From Limnohabitans sp. 2KL-17 (lineage in GTDB: Bacteria > Pseudomonadota > Gammaproteobacteria > Burkholderiales > Burkholderiaceae_C), in the NCBI RefSeq assembly GCF_003063415.1, contig NZ_NESK01000017.1, forward strand, positions 26,536 through 90,535: 64,000 nt of DNA, read 5' to 3'. Within the stretch, counting starts at the first letter, position 1. The number at the start of each line of letters is the position of its first letter. The notes beneath the pieces are model-generated. The model saw only the letters and a list, made by a program, of their open reading frames with translations. It ran no database searches and was not told the origin of the DNA. Shown piece after piece: positions 18,135-26,717 of this stretch. Made by a program: the position numbers and the translations under genes.

Positions 18135-18670
18135 TTGATGTCTTTTGAGGTGTGCACTGTGATGACTTCTTCGGAGTCTTGCACCTGAATCAGATCGGTC
18201 TCTTTGAATTCGCCTTTGGACAGCTTGATCAGTTTGCCGATGATCATCAAGCCCATGGCCACGCTGGTGATGTAGCCGACACCGTAAACCCAGCTCATGG
18301 GGATCTCGGTGACGGCTGAGCGGGTAGTGGCGTTGATGCCATGCTGCTTGAGAGTGCCGTAAAACATCAGGGTGCAGCAGCCCAGCATGAGCACATTGGA
18401 GAGGGCGAAAGCCACTTTTTTGCCGGACAAACTGAGTTTTCTGACCAGGGAGTCCAGGCCCAAATGCCCGTTTTCACGCATGGTGACGATCGCACCCAGG
18501 AATGTGATCCAGATGAATAAAAATCGTGACAACTCTTCCGAACTGATGATGCCGTCGTTAAAACCGTAGCGCAAAACCACATTGCCGAACACCATGATGA
18601 CCATGGCCGACAACATGATGACCAGCGTGAATTCAGCCAGTCGGAAAAACAGGTCGTTGATTTTGTTCAT
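18131..18670 (-). CDS. TRAP transporter small permease, DctQ family
   Basis: This 179-residue protein has four predicted helices (about 10-32, 45-66, 83-106, 128-150). DctQ signatures are VFGNVVLRYGFNDG, SSEELSRFLFIWITFLGA and RENGHLGLDSLV. It is coupled to dctM by a 4-bp overlap and separated from dctP by 54 bp containing a stable hairpin. Confidence 0.9.
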   Translation of the reverse strand: MNKINDLFFRLAEFTLVIMLSAMVIMVFGNVVLRYGFNDGIISSEELSRFLFIWITFLGAIVTMRENGHLGLDSLVRKLSLSGKKVAFALSNVLMLGCCTLMFYGTLKQHGINATTRSAVTEIPMSWVYGVGYITSVAMGLMIIGKLIKLSKGEFKETDLIQVQDSEEVITVHTSKDIK

Positions 18671-18686
18671 TTTCAGTTGAAAGAAT

Positions 18687-18706
18687 GCCCCCCTTCACAG
18701 GGGGGC
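18687..18706 (-). terminator. Intra-operon hairpin between dctP and dctQ
   Basis: GCCCCCC (18687-18693) and GGGGGGC (18700-18706) form a perfect 7-bp stem with a 6-base loop. No T run follows in the direction of transcription, so it more likely protects the dctP message or partly attenuates read-through into dctQM than ends the transcript. Confidence 0.5.
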
Positions 18707-18724
18707 GTTGTATCACTCAAACCA

Positions 18725-19699
18725 TTACTTGGTGTCTTCAATGGCTTTCAGCAAAGCGGTGCCGCTTTTTTCGCCAAAGGTCTTGGCGATCTCGGCAGAG
18801 ACGATTTTCTGGAATGGGGCCATGTCCACTTTCTCGATCACCTGCATGCCCGACTTCTTCAGGTCAGCCACCACCTTGCTTGCGTTGGAGGCGTTCAGGT
18901 TGCGTTGGTAAGTCGCGGCTTCACGGGCCGAGTCGACGATCACTTTCTGGAAGTTGGCCGGCAGGCTGTCGAACTTGGCCTTGTTCATGGCCACGACCAG
19001 GGGCGAGTAAACGTGGTTGCTGATGGTCATGTGCTTTTGCACTTCGTAAAACTTCGACGACCAGGTCACGTTGATGGGGTGCTCTTGCGCGTCAAAGGTG
19101 CCGGTTTCGAGTGCGGTGTAAAGCTCGGCAATTGGCATGGGCGAGGGGTTCATGCCCAGCAGCTTGAAGGCCTGGATGTGGTAAGGGTTGGGTGTGGAGC
19201 GGATCTTCAGGCCCTTCAAATCTTCGGGCTTGTTGACGGGACGTTTGTTGTTGGTGAACGAGCGCCAGCCGTTTTCCCAGTAGGCAAGGCCCGTCAAGCC
19301 GTGCGGGGCCAATTCGTTGAGCACGCCAGTTCCCACGGCACCATCGAGCACCTTGTAGGCGTGTTGGGCATCACGGAACACGAAGGGCAATTCCATGGCG
19401 GCCGTGTTCGGCACAATGCCGTTGAAGTTGGAGGCGCCGCTGGAAACGATGTCAATCGTGCCGCCGCGTGTGCCGTTGATCATGGCGGCGTCATTGCCCA
19501 ACTGGTTGGCGGGAAAGATGGTGATTTCCACATCCCCATTGGTGCGTTGCTTGACCAGTTCGGCCAGCTTCAGGGCAGCAGCGTGTTGGCCGTCGGTGGT
19601 GTTGACGGCATGGCCCATTTTCAGGTTGAACTTGGCGGCGTAAGCGCTGGAGCCGACGGCGGCCACGAGGCAGGCGAGAAGGATGCGGGAAAGTTTCAT
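18725..19699 (-). CDS. TRAP transporter substrate-binding protein, DctP family
   Basis: This periplasmic receptor of 324 residues has the signal peptide MKLSRILLACLVAAVGSSAYA. Family landmarks are GHAVNTTDGQHAAALKLAEL, YWENGWRSFTNNKRPVNKPEDL, KIRSTPNPYHIQAFKLLG (substrate Arg) and ALETGTFDAQEHPINVTWSSKF. It is a paralogue of the 10460 protein but clearly divergent, consistent with a different ligand. A purine-rich CAGGAGACAACACC precedes the ATG. Confidence 0.93.
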   Translation of the reverse strand: MKLSRILLACLVAAVGSSAYAAKFNLKMGHAVNTTDGQHAAALKLAELVKQRTNGDVEITIFPANQLGNDAAMINGTRGGTIDIVSSGASNFNGIVPNTAAMELPFVFRDAQHAYKVLDGAVGTGVLNELAPHGLTGLAYWENGWRSFTNNKRPVNKPEDLKGLKIRSTPNPYHIQAFKLLGMNPSPMPIAELYTALETGTFDAQEHPINVTWSSKFYEVQKHMTISNHVYSPLVVAMNKAKFDSLPANFQKVIVDSAREAATYQRNLNASNASKVVADLKKSGMQVIEKVDMAPFQKIVSAEIAKTFGEKSGTALLKAIEDTK

Positions 19700-19738
19700 G
19701 GTGTTGTCTCCTGGGTTAAAAATGGTGGGTCTAAAAAC

Positions 19739-20077
19739 TCAATTGGTGGGCAGCGCGTATTCGTCCGCGCTGAAGACGGTGTGAAACACAGTGCCATCGA
19801 ACATGGCGATCAAATCCTTGGACACTTCGCGGCTTTTCATGCGAACTTCCGAGGCCAGTGCAATCTCGATGGATTCGCGGGTGGGGTAGCGCACGGAAAG
19901 CACCATGCCGAAATGCGGATCGGCCACGTCGCTTTCGACCTGACGCAATACGCGCACTTCCTGTGCGCCCGGAAAGCGTGTCCAAAGGGGGACGAGTTGT
20001 TCGCGGATATAGCGGTTGAACGCGTCTTCCATGCCGGGTTTGACTTGGCCTTGAAAAAATGCACATCGGATAAACAT
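19739..20077 (-). CDS. Small dabb/EthD-like alpha-beta barrel protein
   Basis: This 112-residue protein has the layout of a dimeric alpha-beta barrel: MFIRCAFFQGQVKPGMEDAFNRYI, a central RFPGAQEVRVLRQVESD and HFGMVLSVRYPTRESIEIAL. Such small proteins often sit in sugar or aromatic catabolic operons and may act as mutarotase-like or monooxygenase-like accessories. The family assignment is by pattern only and the function is unknown. It lies between gntK and dctP in the same direction. Confidence 0.7.
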   Translation of the reverse strand: MFIRCAFFQGQVKPGMEDAFNRYIREQLVPLWTRFPGAQEVRVLRQVESDVADPHFGMVLSVRYPTRESIEIALASEVRMKSREVSKDLIAMFDGTVFHTVFSADEYALPTN

Positions 20078-20095
20078 GAGGGGGCTTTCAAAAAA

Positions 20096-20641
20096 TCAGA
20101 GTGTTGCGGGATCGCGAGGGCGTGCAGGAAGTGGGTGTGCCTGCAGATCGAAAAGTGCCTGGTTCACCAAGTCTGCCACTGGTTCGATGATGGGCAGGCA
20201 GATGACATCGGTTTCATCGTGCTGGGGTATTTCCAGCGCTTCAAATTGACTGGTGAGCAAGCCGGGTTGCATGTAGTGGCCCACACGCTGGCTCAGGCGT
20301 TGTTCGATCAATTCAAAATCGCCCTTCAAAAATAAAAAACGCACCTCGCCCGCTTGTTGGCGAATGCGGTCGCGGTACGCCCGTTTGAGTGCCGAGCAAG
20401 CGACCACGCGACCTTGCTCTTGCGCTTGGGCCAGGTAAGCCCCGATCCGGTCCAGCCAGGGCCAGCGGTCGGCGTCTTGCAAGGCCACACCAGCACGCAT
20501 CTTGGCCACGCTTTCAGGCAGATGCAGGTCATCGCCATCGACCATTTCGAGGCCCAGGCGTTCGCTCAAAGCATTTGCCATGGTTGATTTCCCGCAACCG
20601 GACACGCCCATGACGATGAGCCGCAATGTTGATGTGGACAT
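20096..20641 (-). CDS. gntK: Gluconokinase
   Basis: It phosphorylates D-gluconate to 6-phosphogluconate. The protein has 181 residues from ATG 20641; an in-frame ATG 39 bases further upstream adds a non-homologous leader and is rejected. The P-loop GVSGCGKS spans residues 12-19, and VDGDDLHLPESVAKM, the P-Ser-type ACSALKRAYRDRIR and FLKGDFELIEQRL are GntK signatures. It lies between the 2-hydroxyacid dehydrogenase and the small dabb-like gene, and its product is the substrate of Gnd in the same operon. Confidence 0.94.
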   Translation of the reverse strand: MSTSTLRLIVMGVSGCGKSTMANALSERLGLEMVDGDDLHLPESVAKMRAGVALQDADRWPWLDRIGAYLAQAQEQGRVVACSALKRAYRDRIRQQAGEVRFLFLKGDFELIEQRLSQRVGHYMQPGLLTSQFEALEIPQHDETDVICLPIIEPVADLVNQALFDLQAHPLPARPRDPATL

Positions 20642-20655
20642 GTTGCGTTTAAGGC

Positions 20656-21618
20656 TTACTTGGACAGCATGGCCATGCACTCTGGCACGGGTGTGCGCAA
20701 GGGCTGGCCCGAAATGCCGGCTTGCATGTTGGCAAAAGCCAGATCGGCCATGGCCTGACGGGTTTCGGTGGTGGCGCTGGCCATGTGCGGCGTCAGCACC
20801 ACATTGCCCATGGACCAGAGCGCTTCAGGAACCTGTGGCTCGTTGGCAAACACATCGAGGCCTGCACCCGCGATGGTGCCGTTTTGCAAGGCCTGTATCA
20901 GGGCTTGCTCGTCGACCACGCTGCCACGCGCTACGTTGATCAAAAAGCCGCGGGGACCCAAAGCCTGGAGAACCTCTGCGTTGATCAGATGGTGGGTGCC
21001 TGCGCCGCCGGGCGTGATGACCACCAGGAAATCGACCTGTGCTGCAAGTGCGGCAGCCGATGCAAAGAAACGGTAGCCCGAATCCGGTTTTTCGGTGCGT
21101 GCGGTGTAGGCAATCGACATGCCGAATCCACTGGCACGTTTTGCGATCGCTTTGCCAATGCGGCCCATGCCCACGATGCCCATGCGGGCGCCTGATACCT
21201 TGCGAGCCAATGCGATCGGTCCATTGGGCCATTGGCCTGCGCGAACAAATTTGTCAGCTTGCGGGATGGTCCGACCGACCGAGAGCACCAGGCCCATGGC
21301 CAGATCGGCCACGTCATCGGTCAGCACATCGGGTGTGTGGGTCACTGGAATGCCATGTTCGATGGCGGCAGGCACATCCACGCCGTCGTAGCCCACGCCA
21401 AACACGGACACCACTTTGGCTTGAGGCAATTGCGACAACAAGCTGCGAGGCACGCTGGCTTCGCCCGTGCCCGCAACCCCCACGATCCGAGGGGCCAGCG
21501 CAGCAAAAGCAGCGGGGTCGGTCACATGGGTGCGATCGTGCACGGTGTAAATAGACTCCAATGCTTTTTGGTAGAAGGGGTGGAGTTTGGCGACAGCCAG
21601 TACATCGGGTTTCGACAC
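20656..21618 (-). CDS. D-isomer-specific 2-hydroxyacid dehydrogenase (possible 2-ketogluconate reductase)
   Basis: The protein has 320 residues with an NAD(P) fold. The cofactor motif GIVGMGRIGKAIAKR lies about 150-165. Active-site Arg is in INVARGSVVDEQAL, Glu is in DVFANEPQVPEAL, and His is in VVLTPHMASATTETR. This is the GhrB/hydroxypyruvate-ketogluconate reductase branch. First in the gluconate operon, it may reduce 2-ketogluconate to gluconate; glyoxylate or hydroxypyruvate are alternatives. The start is GTG at 21618; the operator palindrome at 21649-21662 lies 31 bp upstream. Confidence 0.85.
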   Translation of the reverse strand: MSKPDVLAVAKLHPFYQKALESIYTVHDRTHVTDPAAFAALAPRIVGVAGTGEASVPRSLLSQLPQAKVVSVFGVGYDGVDVPAAIEHGIPVTHTPDVLTDDVADLAMGLVLSVGRTIPQADKFVRAGQWPNGPIALARKVSGARMGIVGMGRIGKAIAKRASGFGMSIAYTARTEKPDSGYRFFASAAALAAQVDFLVVITPGGAGTHHLINAEVLQALGPRGFLINVARGSVVDEQALIQALQNGTIAGAGLDVFANEPQVPEALWSMGNVVLTPHMASATTETRQAMADLAFANMQAGISGQPLRTPVPECMAMLSK

Positions 21619-21648
21619 TTCAATTGCTCCATTCGGAAAATAGTCATG

Positions 21649-21662
21649 GGACAGCGCTGTCC
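21649..21662. promoter_or_regulatory. LacI/GntR-type operator 1
   Basis: GGACAGCGCTGTCC is a perfect 14-bp palindrome centred on AGCGCT, typical of LacI-family sites. It is 31 bp upstream of the GTG that starts the leftward gluconate operon. Confidence 0.75.
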
Positions 21663-21757
21663 AATGAATTCAAAAAAAAGTTTTAACAAATATTCAAGAG
21701 AATGGCCCACAGATCAGGGTTTTCCATAAATCTGCAAAATCTTGCTGGAAAATTTTT

Positions 21758-21771
21758 GGATAGCGCTATCC
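21758..21771. promoter_or_regulatory. LacI/GntR-type operator 2
   Basis: GGATAGCGCTATCC is a perfect 14-bp palindrome differing from the site at 21649 only by a symmetric C/G to T/A change. It is 39 bp upstream of the LacI-family gene, consistent with autoregulation. The two centres are 109 bp apart, allowing looping. Confidence 0.75.
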
Positions 21772-21809
21772 TATCGACAGCTGAATTGAATTCTTCTCCG
21801 GATTAACCC

Positions 21810-22865
21810 TTGCCTTACACTGTTTTGCCCCTTCACAAAAGCGTCAAAAGCCATCGCGCGACAGGCCGCATCACCTTGAGCGATGTGGCACGCGCTGCAG
21901 GGGTCAGTCCCAGCACCGTTTCGCGTGCACTGCGCGGGGAAAGGGCGGTGGACCCAGCCCTGATTGAGCGCGTGCAAGCGGTCTCCAGCAGGCTTGGCTA
22001 TGTGCCCGACCCGGCCGCCCGCGCCTTGGCCTCGCAACGCAGCAACCACGTGGCCATCTTGATTCCACTGTTGTCCAACGCCTTGTTTGTGGACTTGCTG
22101 GATGCGGCTCAAAAAACACTGCGCGCAGCAGGCTTTCAAACCCTCATGGGCGTGACCCACTACGACGCCAGCGAAGAAGAGCAATTGTTGCGCGAGCAAT
22201 TGCTGCACCGTCCAGCGGGCTTGCTGGTCACGGGCCTGGACCACAACCCGGTCACACGCAAGCTCATGGAGAGCATCCAGGTGCCCTGCGTGCACCTGAT
22301 GGATTTGCCCGGCAGCACCATGGCCGATCAACCGTATTGCGTAGGGTTTCAACAAGCTGAGGCGGGTGCAGCGCTGACCCGACATGTGTTGTCGACAGGG
22401 CGCAAGCGCATCGCATTTGCTGCGGCGCAACTGGACCCGCGTGTGATGCAGCGCCTGAACGGTTGGCGCAGTGCTTTGCAGGCCGCAGGCGTTTACGAGC
22501 CCACGCTGGAGTTTCTTAACCCCGCGCCATCATCGCTGGCTTTGGGTGGCGTGATGTTTGAGCAAATCATGCAGCAGCGCCCGTCCGTCGATGCCATCTT
22601 TTTTTGCAATGACGATTTGGCGCAAGGGGCTTTGATGACCGCTTTGCGCATGGGCATTGCCGTACCGTCGCAGGTGGCCATTGCTGGTTTCAACGACCTG
22701 ACTGGCAGCGACCAGATGTTGCCTACGTTGACCACGGTGCGCACGCCCCGCGCCCAGATTGGCGAAGCCGCTGCACAAATGTTGCTGATGCTGATGCGGG
22801 GCGAGGCACCCCCATCCGCGCAGATCGATCTCGGCTTTGAAATTTTGCATCGCCAAAGCACCTGA
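21810..22865 (+). CDS. LacI-family transcriptional regulator of gluconate/idonate use
   Basis: The protein has 351 residues. The helix-turn-helix TLSDVARAAGVSPSTVSRALRG lies about 22-43, the hinge ALASQRSNHVAILIP about 75, and a periplasmic-binding-protein-like domain continues to the end, with FFCNDDLAQGALMTALRMGIAVP and VAIAGFNDLTGS. It resembles GntR/IdnR of enterics. The first codon is TTG at 21810 with no clear ribosome site; no ATG occurs before the helix-turn-helix, so the exact start is uncertain. Two near-identical palindromes in the divergent 191-bp region are its likely operators. Confidence 0.9.
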   Translation: MPYTVLPLHKSVKSHRATGRITLSDVARAAGVSPSTVSRALRGERAVDPALIERVQAVSSRLGYVPDPAARALASQRSNHVAILIPLLSNALFVDLLDAAQKTLRAAGFQTLMGVTHYDASEEEQLLREQLLHRPAGLLVTGLDHNPVTRKLMESIQVPCVHLMDLPGSTMADQPYCVGFQQAEAGAALTRHVLSTGRKRIAFAAAQLDPRVMQRLNGWRSALQAAGVYEPTLEFLNPAPSSLALGGVMFEQIMQQRPSVDAIFFCNDDLAQGALMTALRMGIAVPSQVAIAGFNDLTGSDQMLPTLTTVRTPRAQIGEAAAQMLLMLMRGEAPPSAQIDLGFEILHRQST

Positions 22866-22889
22866 GTGAACAGGTTGTCGGCACCAGCC

Positions 22890-23879
22890 TTAGGCTTGCC
22901 CGTGCAGCACATTGATCAGCTTTTCACCCCGGCTGAGGCGTCCAATGTTCTCGGCCAGTGTCTCTTGCCTGCGCCGCACCGTGCCCGCTGTCCAGCCCGA
23001 CATGTGAGGGGTCATGAGCACATTGTCCAGAGCGGCAAAGTCGTATTGGGAGGGCGCGCATTCGGCTTGTGTGAGCGTGGGGTACTGGTACCAGGTGTCG
23101 ATCACGGCACCGCCAATCCGGCGTGATGCCAGCGCGTCATAAAGCGCCTTTTCATCGATCACTGCGCCGCGGCCCACGTTCATCAATACGGCATCGGGGC
23201 GCATGGTTGCCAGCGCCTGGGCGTTGACCAGGCCCTGTGTGTTGTCGGTCAGGGGCAGGCTGACCACCACCGCATCGGCCGAGCCCATGAAGTCCTGCAG
23301 GGCATCCAGCGTCCAGCTTTGGTCAACCATGGGGTGGCGGACCGGGCTGCGGTTGGCCACATGCACCCGCATGCCAAAAGCTTTGGCACGGTGGGCCACG
23401 GTCTGGGCAATGTGTCCAAAACCCAGCAGCCCCAGGGTTTGTGTGCCCAGTTCGGTGCGCAAGGCGCCCTGGCGACCCGCCGATAAAGTCCAGCGTTGCT
23501 GGCGCAGATCTTGGTCGGCGCGCGCGAAAGGCAAATGGCGCATGAGCAAGGCTGCGATCACGTATTCTGCGATGGCATTTTCATGGCCAAAGCAGTTGGC
23601 CAGTGCGCACTGCGAAGGCAGCAGCGCGGTGTGGATGGCATCTGTGCCTGCAGCAGGGGCATGGAATAGCCGAGCATTCATGGGCCGCGGCATGCCGTCG
23701 CTCAGTTTGATGCCGATCACCACGTCGGCGCTTTCGTAATGCGACCTTTCATGGGCTTGCTCCAGGGCGTCAGAGAGGTCGAGGATCTGGTGCACAGGGT
23801 CGATGAGCTGCTCAAAGCCTGTGCGGAAGTTGGCCGCGTTCTGGCCGTGAAAAACAATTTTCAAAGGAGAGGCGTTCAT
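22890..23879 (-). CDS. D-isomer-specific 2-hydroxyacid dehydrogenase
   Basis: This 329-residue NAD-dependent enzyme has cofactor motif LGLLGFGHIAQTVAHRAKAFG (about 150-168), active-site Arg in NVGRGAVIDEKAL, a Trp-Tyr stretch VIDTWYQYP where Glu is usual further on, and His in VLMTPHMSGWT. It differs from the 20656 enzyme in both halves, so it is a separate paralogue. It converges on the LacI-type gene and is not part of the long operon. The substrate is unknown; glyoxylate/hydroxypyruvate-type acids are likely. Confidence 0.83.
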   Translation of the reverse strand: MNASPLKIVFHGQNAANFRTGFEQLIDPVHQILDLSDALEQAHERSHYESADVVIGIKLSDGMPRPMNARLFHAPAAGTDAIHTALLPSQCALANCFGHENAIAEYVIAALLMRHLPFARADQDLRQQRWTLSAGRQGALRTELGTQTLGLLGFGHIAQTVAHRAKAFGMRVHVANRSPVRHPMVDQSWTLDALQDFMGSADAVVVSLPLTDNTQGLVNAQALATMRPDAVLMNVGRGAVIDEKALYDALASRRIGGAVIDTWYQYPTLTQAECAPSQYDFAALDNVLMTPHMSGWTAGTVRRRQETLAENIGRLSRGEKLINVLHGQA

Positions 23880-24015
23880 GTTGTCTCAGGTCCGTTGTGG
23901 TGTGTCTGCGCACTTGCACTGCGCGCCACTATGCCAGAAGCAATTTTCAGTTCTCTGAGTTTGGTGACTGCTCAGCGACAATCAGGCCTTCATATTTGTT
24001 GCGAGATTCAAGGCC

Positions 24016-24399
24016 ATGACCCAGCTTAAAAAAGTCGTACTCTTCACCGACACCGATGGCCGCGCCCGTTTTCGCGATGACTCTGTCGCCCTCAACGAAG
24101 GAACGCCCCAGAGCCAGTTGTCGGCGCTGATGGCTGCATCGGCTTGCCAGTTGCGACAAAGCCCGGTGGGCTTTCGCAGCAACTTTCACTGCTCGGGTCA
24201 TCCGCAATGGCTTTTTGTACTGGGCGGTCAAATGGAGATTTTTCTGCAAGACGGCAGTTCACGCATTTTTGGGCCAGGTGAGTTTTTCTATTCGGCCGAC
24301 ACCTTGCCCGAGGGTGCGACGTTCGATGCCACGCTCCATGGCCACTGGAGCCGTCAGCTGGGCTCAGATCCGCTGGTGACCTTGTTCGTGCGCGACTGA
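24016..24399 (+). CDS. Small cupin-fold protein
   Basis: This 127-residue protein has a single cupin barrel. Motif 1 is degenerate (FHCSGHPQWLFVLGGQMEIFL) and motif 2 is GPGEFFYSADTLPEGATFDATLHG. No catalytic activity can be assigned. It diverges from the hydroxyacid dehydrogenase at 23879 and ends before a bidirectional terminator shared with rhlE. Confidence 0.75.
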   Translation: MTQLKKVVLFTDTDGRARFRDDSVALNEGTPQSQLSALMAASACQLRQSPVGFRSNFHCSGHPQWLFVLGGQMEIFLQDGSSRIFGPGEFFYSADTLPEGATFDATLHGHWSRQLGSDPLVTLFVRD

Positions 24400-24420
24400 A
24401 CGGCAGGGCGGGCAGCGGTT

Positions 24421-24451
24421 AAAAAAAGAGCCCGCATGTGCGGGCTCTTTT
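24421..24451. terminator. Bidirectional terminator between the cupin gene and rhlE
   Basis: GAGCCCGCA (24428-24436) and TGCGGGCTC (24439-24447) form a stem flanked by seven A on the left and four T on the right, so it can end transcripts in both directions. It sits 22 bp after the cupin stop and 23 bp after the rhlE stop. Confidence 0.9.
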
Positions 24452-24473
24452 GCTATTCACGGGCAAGTGCTGT

Positions 24474-26342
24474 TCAGCGACCGAAACCTCGGCCACCGCC
24501 ACCGCCACCATAGCCGCGGTTTCCACCACCGCCACCACCGCCGCCACCACCGCCACCACCGCCACCACCGCCACCACGGCGGCGGTTGCCACTGGCCAGA
24601 CTGTCGATGCTGGTACGAGTGGGGTCGGGTTGGCCGCTGGAGCGAACTGGATTGCGGTTGGGCAAATCCAGGCGTGCAAATTGGGTGGTTTTCAAGGGAT
24701 CAATGTGGCGTGGCAACTCGTCGCCATCACCGTGGCGGCTGTCTTGACCGCCGCCCTGACCTCCGCGTGCCTGATTTTGGCCACGTCCTTCGGGGCGCGG
24801 GCCGTTGTGGCGGGGAGCTGGACGACCTTGCCCATCACCACGGTTGTCAAAACGCGGGTCGCCCCGTTGTTCTTGACCGCGACCGCCGCCTTCGCGACCG
24901 CCTTCGCGGCGTCCATCGCCCTGGCCTTCAAAACGCGGACCTGCCGGGCCATTGCGGCGCGACGGCGCAGGGCCATTGCGCGATGGGCGGGCAGGGCCTT
25001 GGCCCTCGCCACGCGGCTGACGCGGGCCTTGACCGCCTGCGCCACCACCCACTGCGACCTTGTTGTCGCGGATGCGTTGCATCATGTCCTGGCGCGCGGC
25101 CTTGGCCGCTGCAGCCATCACATCGCGGCCTGGTGGCTTGCCTGCGCCACCCCAAAGGGTTTGGCGACCCATGGCGATGGGCTCTGCAATTTCACCTGAG
25201 TCGGGGCCAAAGCCTTCGAGCAACTGCACCGGAATTTCTTGCTTGGTGAAGCGTTCGATGTCCATCATGAAGCCTTCTTCGTCCAGACAGACCAGGCTCA
25301 CAGCTTCGCCGCTGGCGCCTGCTCGGCCGGTACGGCCAATGCGGTGCACATAGTCTTCAGAGACGTTGGGAATTTCGAAGTTCACCACGTGTGGCAAGTC
25401 TTCGATATCGATGCCGCGCGCAGCAATGTCTGTGGCCACCAGGGCGCGGATGTCGCCCAGTTTGAAACCGGCCAAAGCCTGTGTACGGGCAGTCTGGCTC
25501 TTGTTGCCGTGCAAGGCCATGGCCTTGACGCCGTTTTTGGTCAGGAAGTCGGCCACGTTGTTGGCGCCGAATTTGGTACGGGTGAAGACCAGCACCTGGC
25601 TCCAGTCGTGCTTTTGGATGATGTGCAGCAGCACGTCTTTTTTCTTGTTGCGGCCGACCGGGTGGATCACCTGTGTGATGCGTTGCACCGTGGTGTTGCT
25701 GGGCGTGACCTGGATGCTCTGGGGGTTCTTGAGCAGGTTGCTGGCCAATTCGCGGATTTCATCGCTGAAGGTGGCCGAGAACAACAAGCTTTGCTTGTCT
25801 TTTGGCACCAGGGCCAACACCTTCTTCACATCGTGGATGAAGCCCATGTCCAGCATGCGATCAGCTTCGTCAAGGACCAGCATTTCGACGCTGGACAGGT
25901 CGAGGAAGCCCTGACCCTGCAGGTCGAGCAAGCGACCGGGGGTGGCCACCAGAATGTCCACGCCACGTTTGATTTTGCTGATTTGCGGGTTCATGCCCAC
26001 ACCACCAAAGATCACGGTGGAATCGAGTTGCAGGTATTTGCCGTACTCACGCACCGACTCTTCGACCTGGGCTGCCAGTTCTCGGGTGGGGGTCAAAACC
26101 AAAGCGCGGATGGCTTTGCCGCCGAAGCGGTTTTTCCCGGGCTCACTCAGGCTCAGCTTGTGCAGCATCGGCAGGGTGAAGGCAGCGGTTTTGCCTGTGC
26201 CTGTTTGTGCACCCGCCAGCAAGTCTTTTCCAGCCAGAACGGCTGGAATGGCTTGTGCCTGGATAGGTGTGGGGGTTTCGTAGCCGAGCTCGCGCACAGC
26301 TTGCATGAGGGCCGGGGCCAGATTCAATTCTTCAAAGTTCAT
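24474..26342 (-). CDS. rhlE: DEAD-box ATP-dependent RNA helicase RhlE
   Basis: This 622-residue RNA helicase is involved in ribosome assembly and RNA turnover. It has the Q motif [11 protein letters not shown], motif I AQTGTGKT, motif [12 protein letters not shown], motif III FSATFSD and motif [12 protein letters not shown]. After about residue 400 the tail is Arg/Gly/Pro-rich, ending in an almost pure glycine run of about 20 residues before [13 protein letters not shown]. The run is encoded by CCACCGCCA-type repeats around 24484-24580. The start at 26342 gives the standard MNFEELNL; the longer frame to 26381 is not homologous. Confidence 0.95.
   Translation of the reverse strand: MNFEELNLAPALMQAVRELGYETPTPIQAQAIPAVLAGKDLLAGAQTGTGKTAAFTLPMLHKLSLSEPGKNRFGGKAIRALVLTPTRELAAQVEESVREYGKYLQLDSTVIFGGVGMNPQISKIKRGVDILVATPGRLLDLQGQGFLDLSSVEMLVLDEADRMLDMGFIHDVKKVLALVPKDKQSLLFSATFSDEIRELASNLLKNPQSIQVTPSNTTVQRITQVIHPVGRNKKKDVLLHIIQKHDWSQVLVFTRTKFGANNVADFLTKNGVKAMALHGNKSQTARTQALAGFKLGDIRALVATDIAARGIDIEDLPHVVNFEIPNVSEDYVHRIGRTGRAGASGEAVSLVCLDEEGFMMDIERFTKQEIPVQLLEGFGPDSGEIAEPIAMGRQTLWGGAGKPPGRDVMAAAAKAARQDMMQRIRDNKVAVGGGAGGQGPRQPRGEGQGPARPSRNGPAPSRRNGPAGPRFEGQGDGRREGGREGGGRGQEQRGDPRFDNRGDGQGRPAPRHNGPRPEGRGQNQARGGQGGGQDSRHGDGDELPRHIDPLKTTQFARLDLPNRNPVRSSGQPDPTRTSIDSLASGNRRRGGGGGGGGGGGGGGGGGGNRGYGGGGGGRGFGR
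24517..24578. repeat. Glycine-codon triplet repeat inside rhlE
   Basis: Consecutive CCA/CCG triplets on the plus strand, with only minor interruptions, encode the polyglycine stretch of the RhlE tail. Such tracts are prone to in-frame length change. Confidence 0.8.
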
Positions 26343-26717
26343 TTTTTCAGAGCGCCAAGTCCGGCGCAGGCATCGGCTCATTCAACTGCGGGTGGCAGTT
26401 ACCAGTGTTGGCCGATATGTCTTACAGGGTGGGCATGGAAACCGCAGGCGCTTGTTTTGAGCATTGCCTGGGTCAGGCCCCAGCAGGAGTGCTGATGTTG
26501 CGGCAACTGGAGGCTGCAACGCGATGGATTGTCTCACAAGTCTTGCTTTGTGGATCATGGGCCAGAAGATCGGCCTTTTCCCACCAGCAACAGGGCTTGT
26601 TGCAAACAGCCTGACAAAGCCTCCGCGCTGCCAAACCAAGGCATGGGTTCAAACCCCAATTCAAACCCGGGCACGCCCCTCTTAGACTGGGTGTCACTTC
26701 TTTATTGAGCTTTCAAC
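26343..26717. other. 375-bp intergenic region between divergent genes
   Basis: It separates rhlE (leftward) from the Bug-family receptor gene (rightward). I see no convincing gene, RNA, repeat or operator. Open frames here on both strands lack homologous features and start signals. Confidence 0.5.

Noticed and set aside
18677..20335. 552-codon frame antisense to dctP, the dabb-like gene and gntK
   Set aside because: It crosses three well-supported genes on the other strand and the intergenic hairpin; no motif is seen.
25239..26495. 418-codon frame antisense to rhlE
   Set aside because: It is a shadow of the helicase core; the sense frame holds all DEAD-box motifs.
26382..26639. 85-codon frame upstream of rhlE
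   Set aside because: No ribosome site, no motif and unusual composition; it lies in the divergent promoter region.
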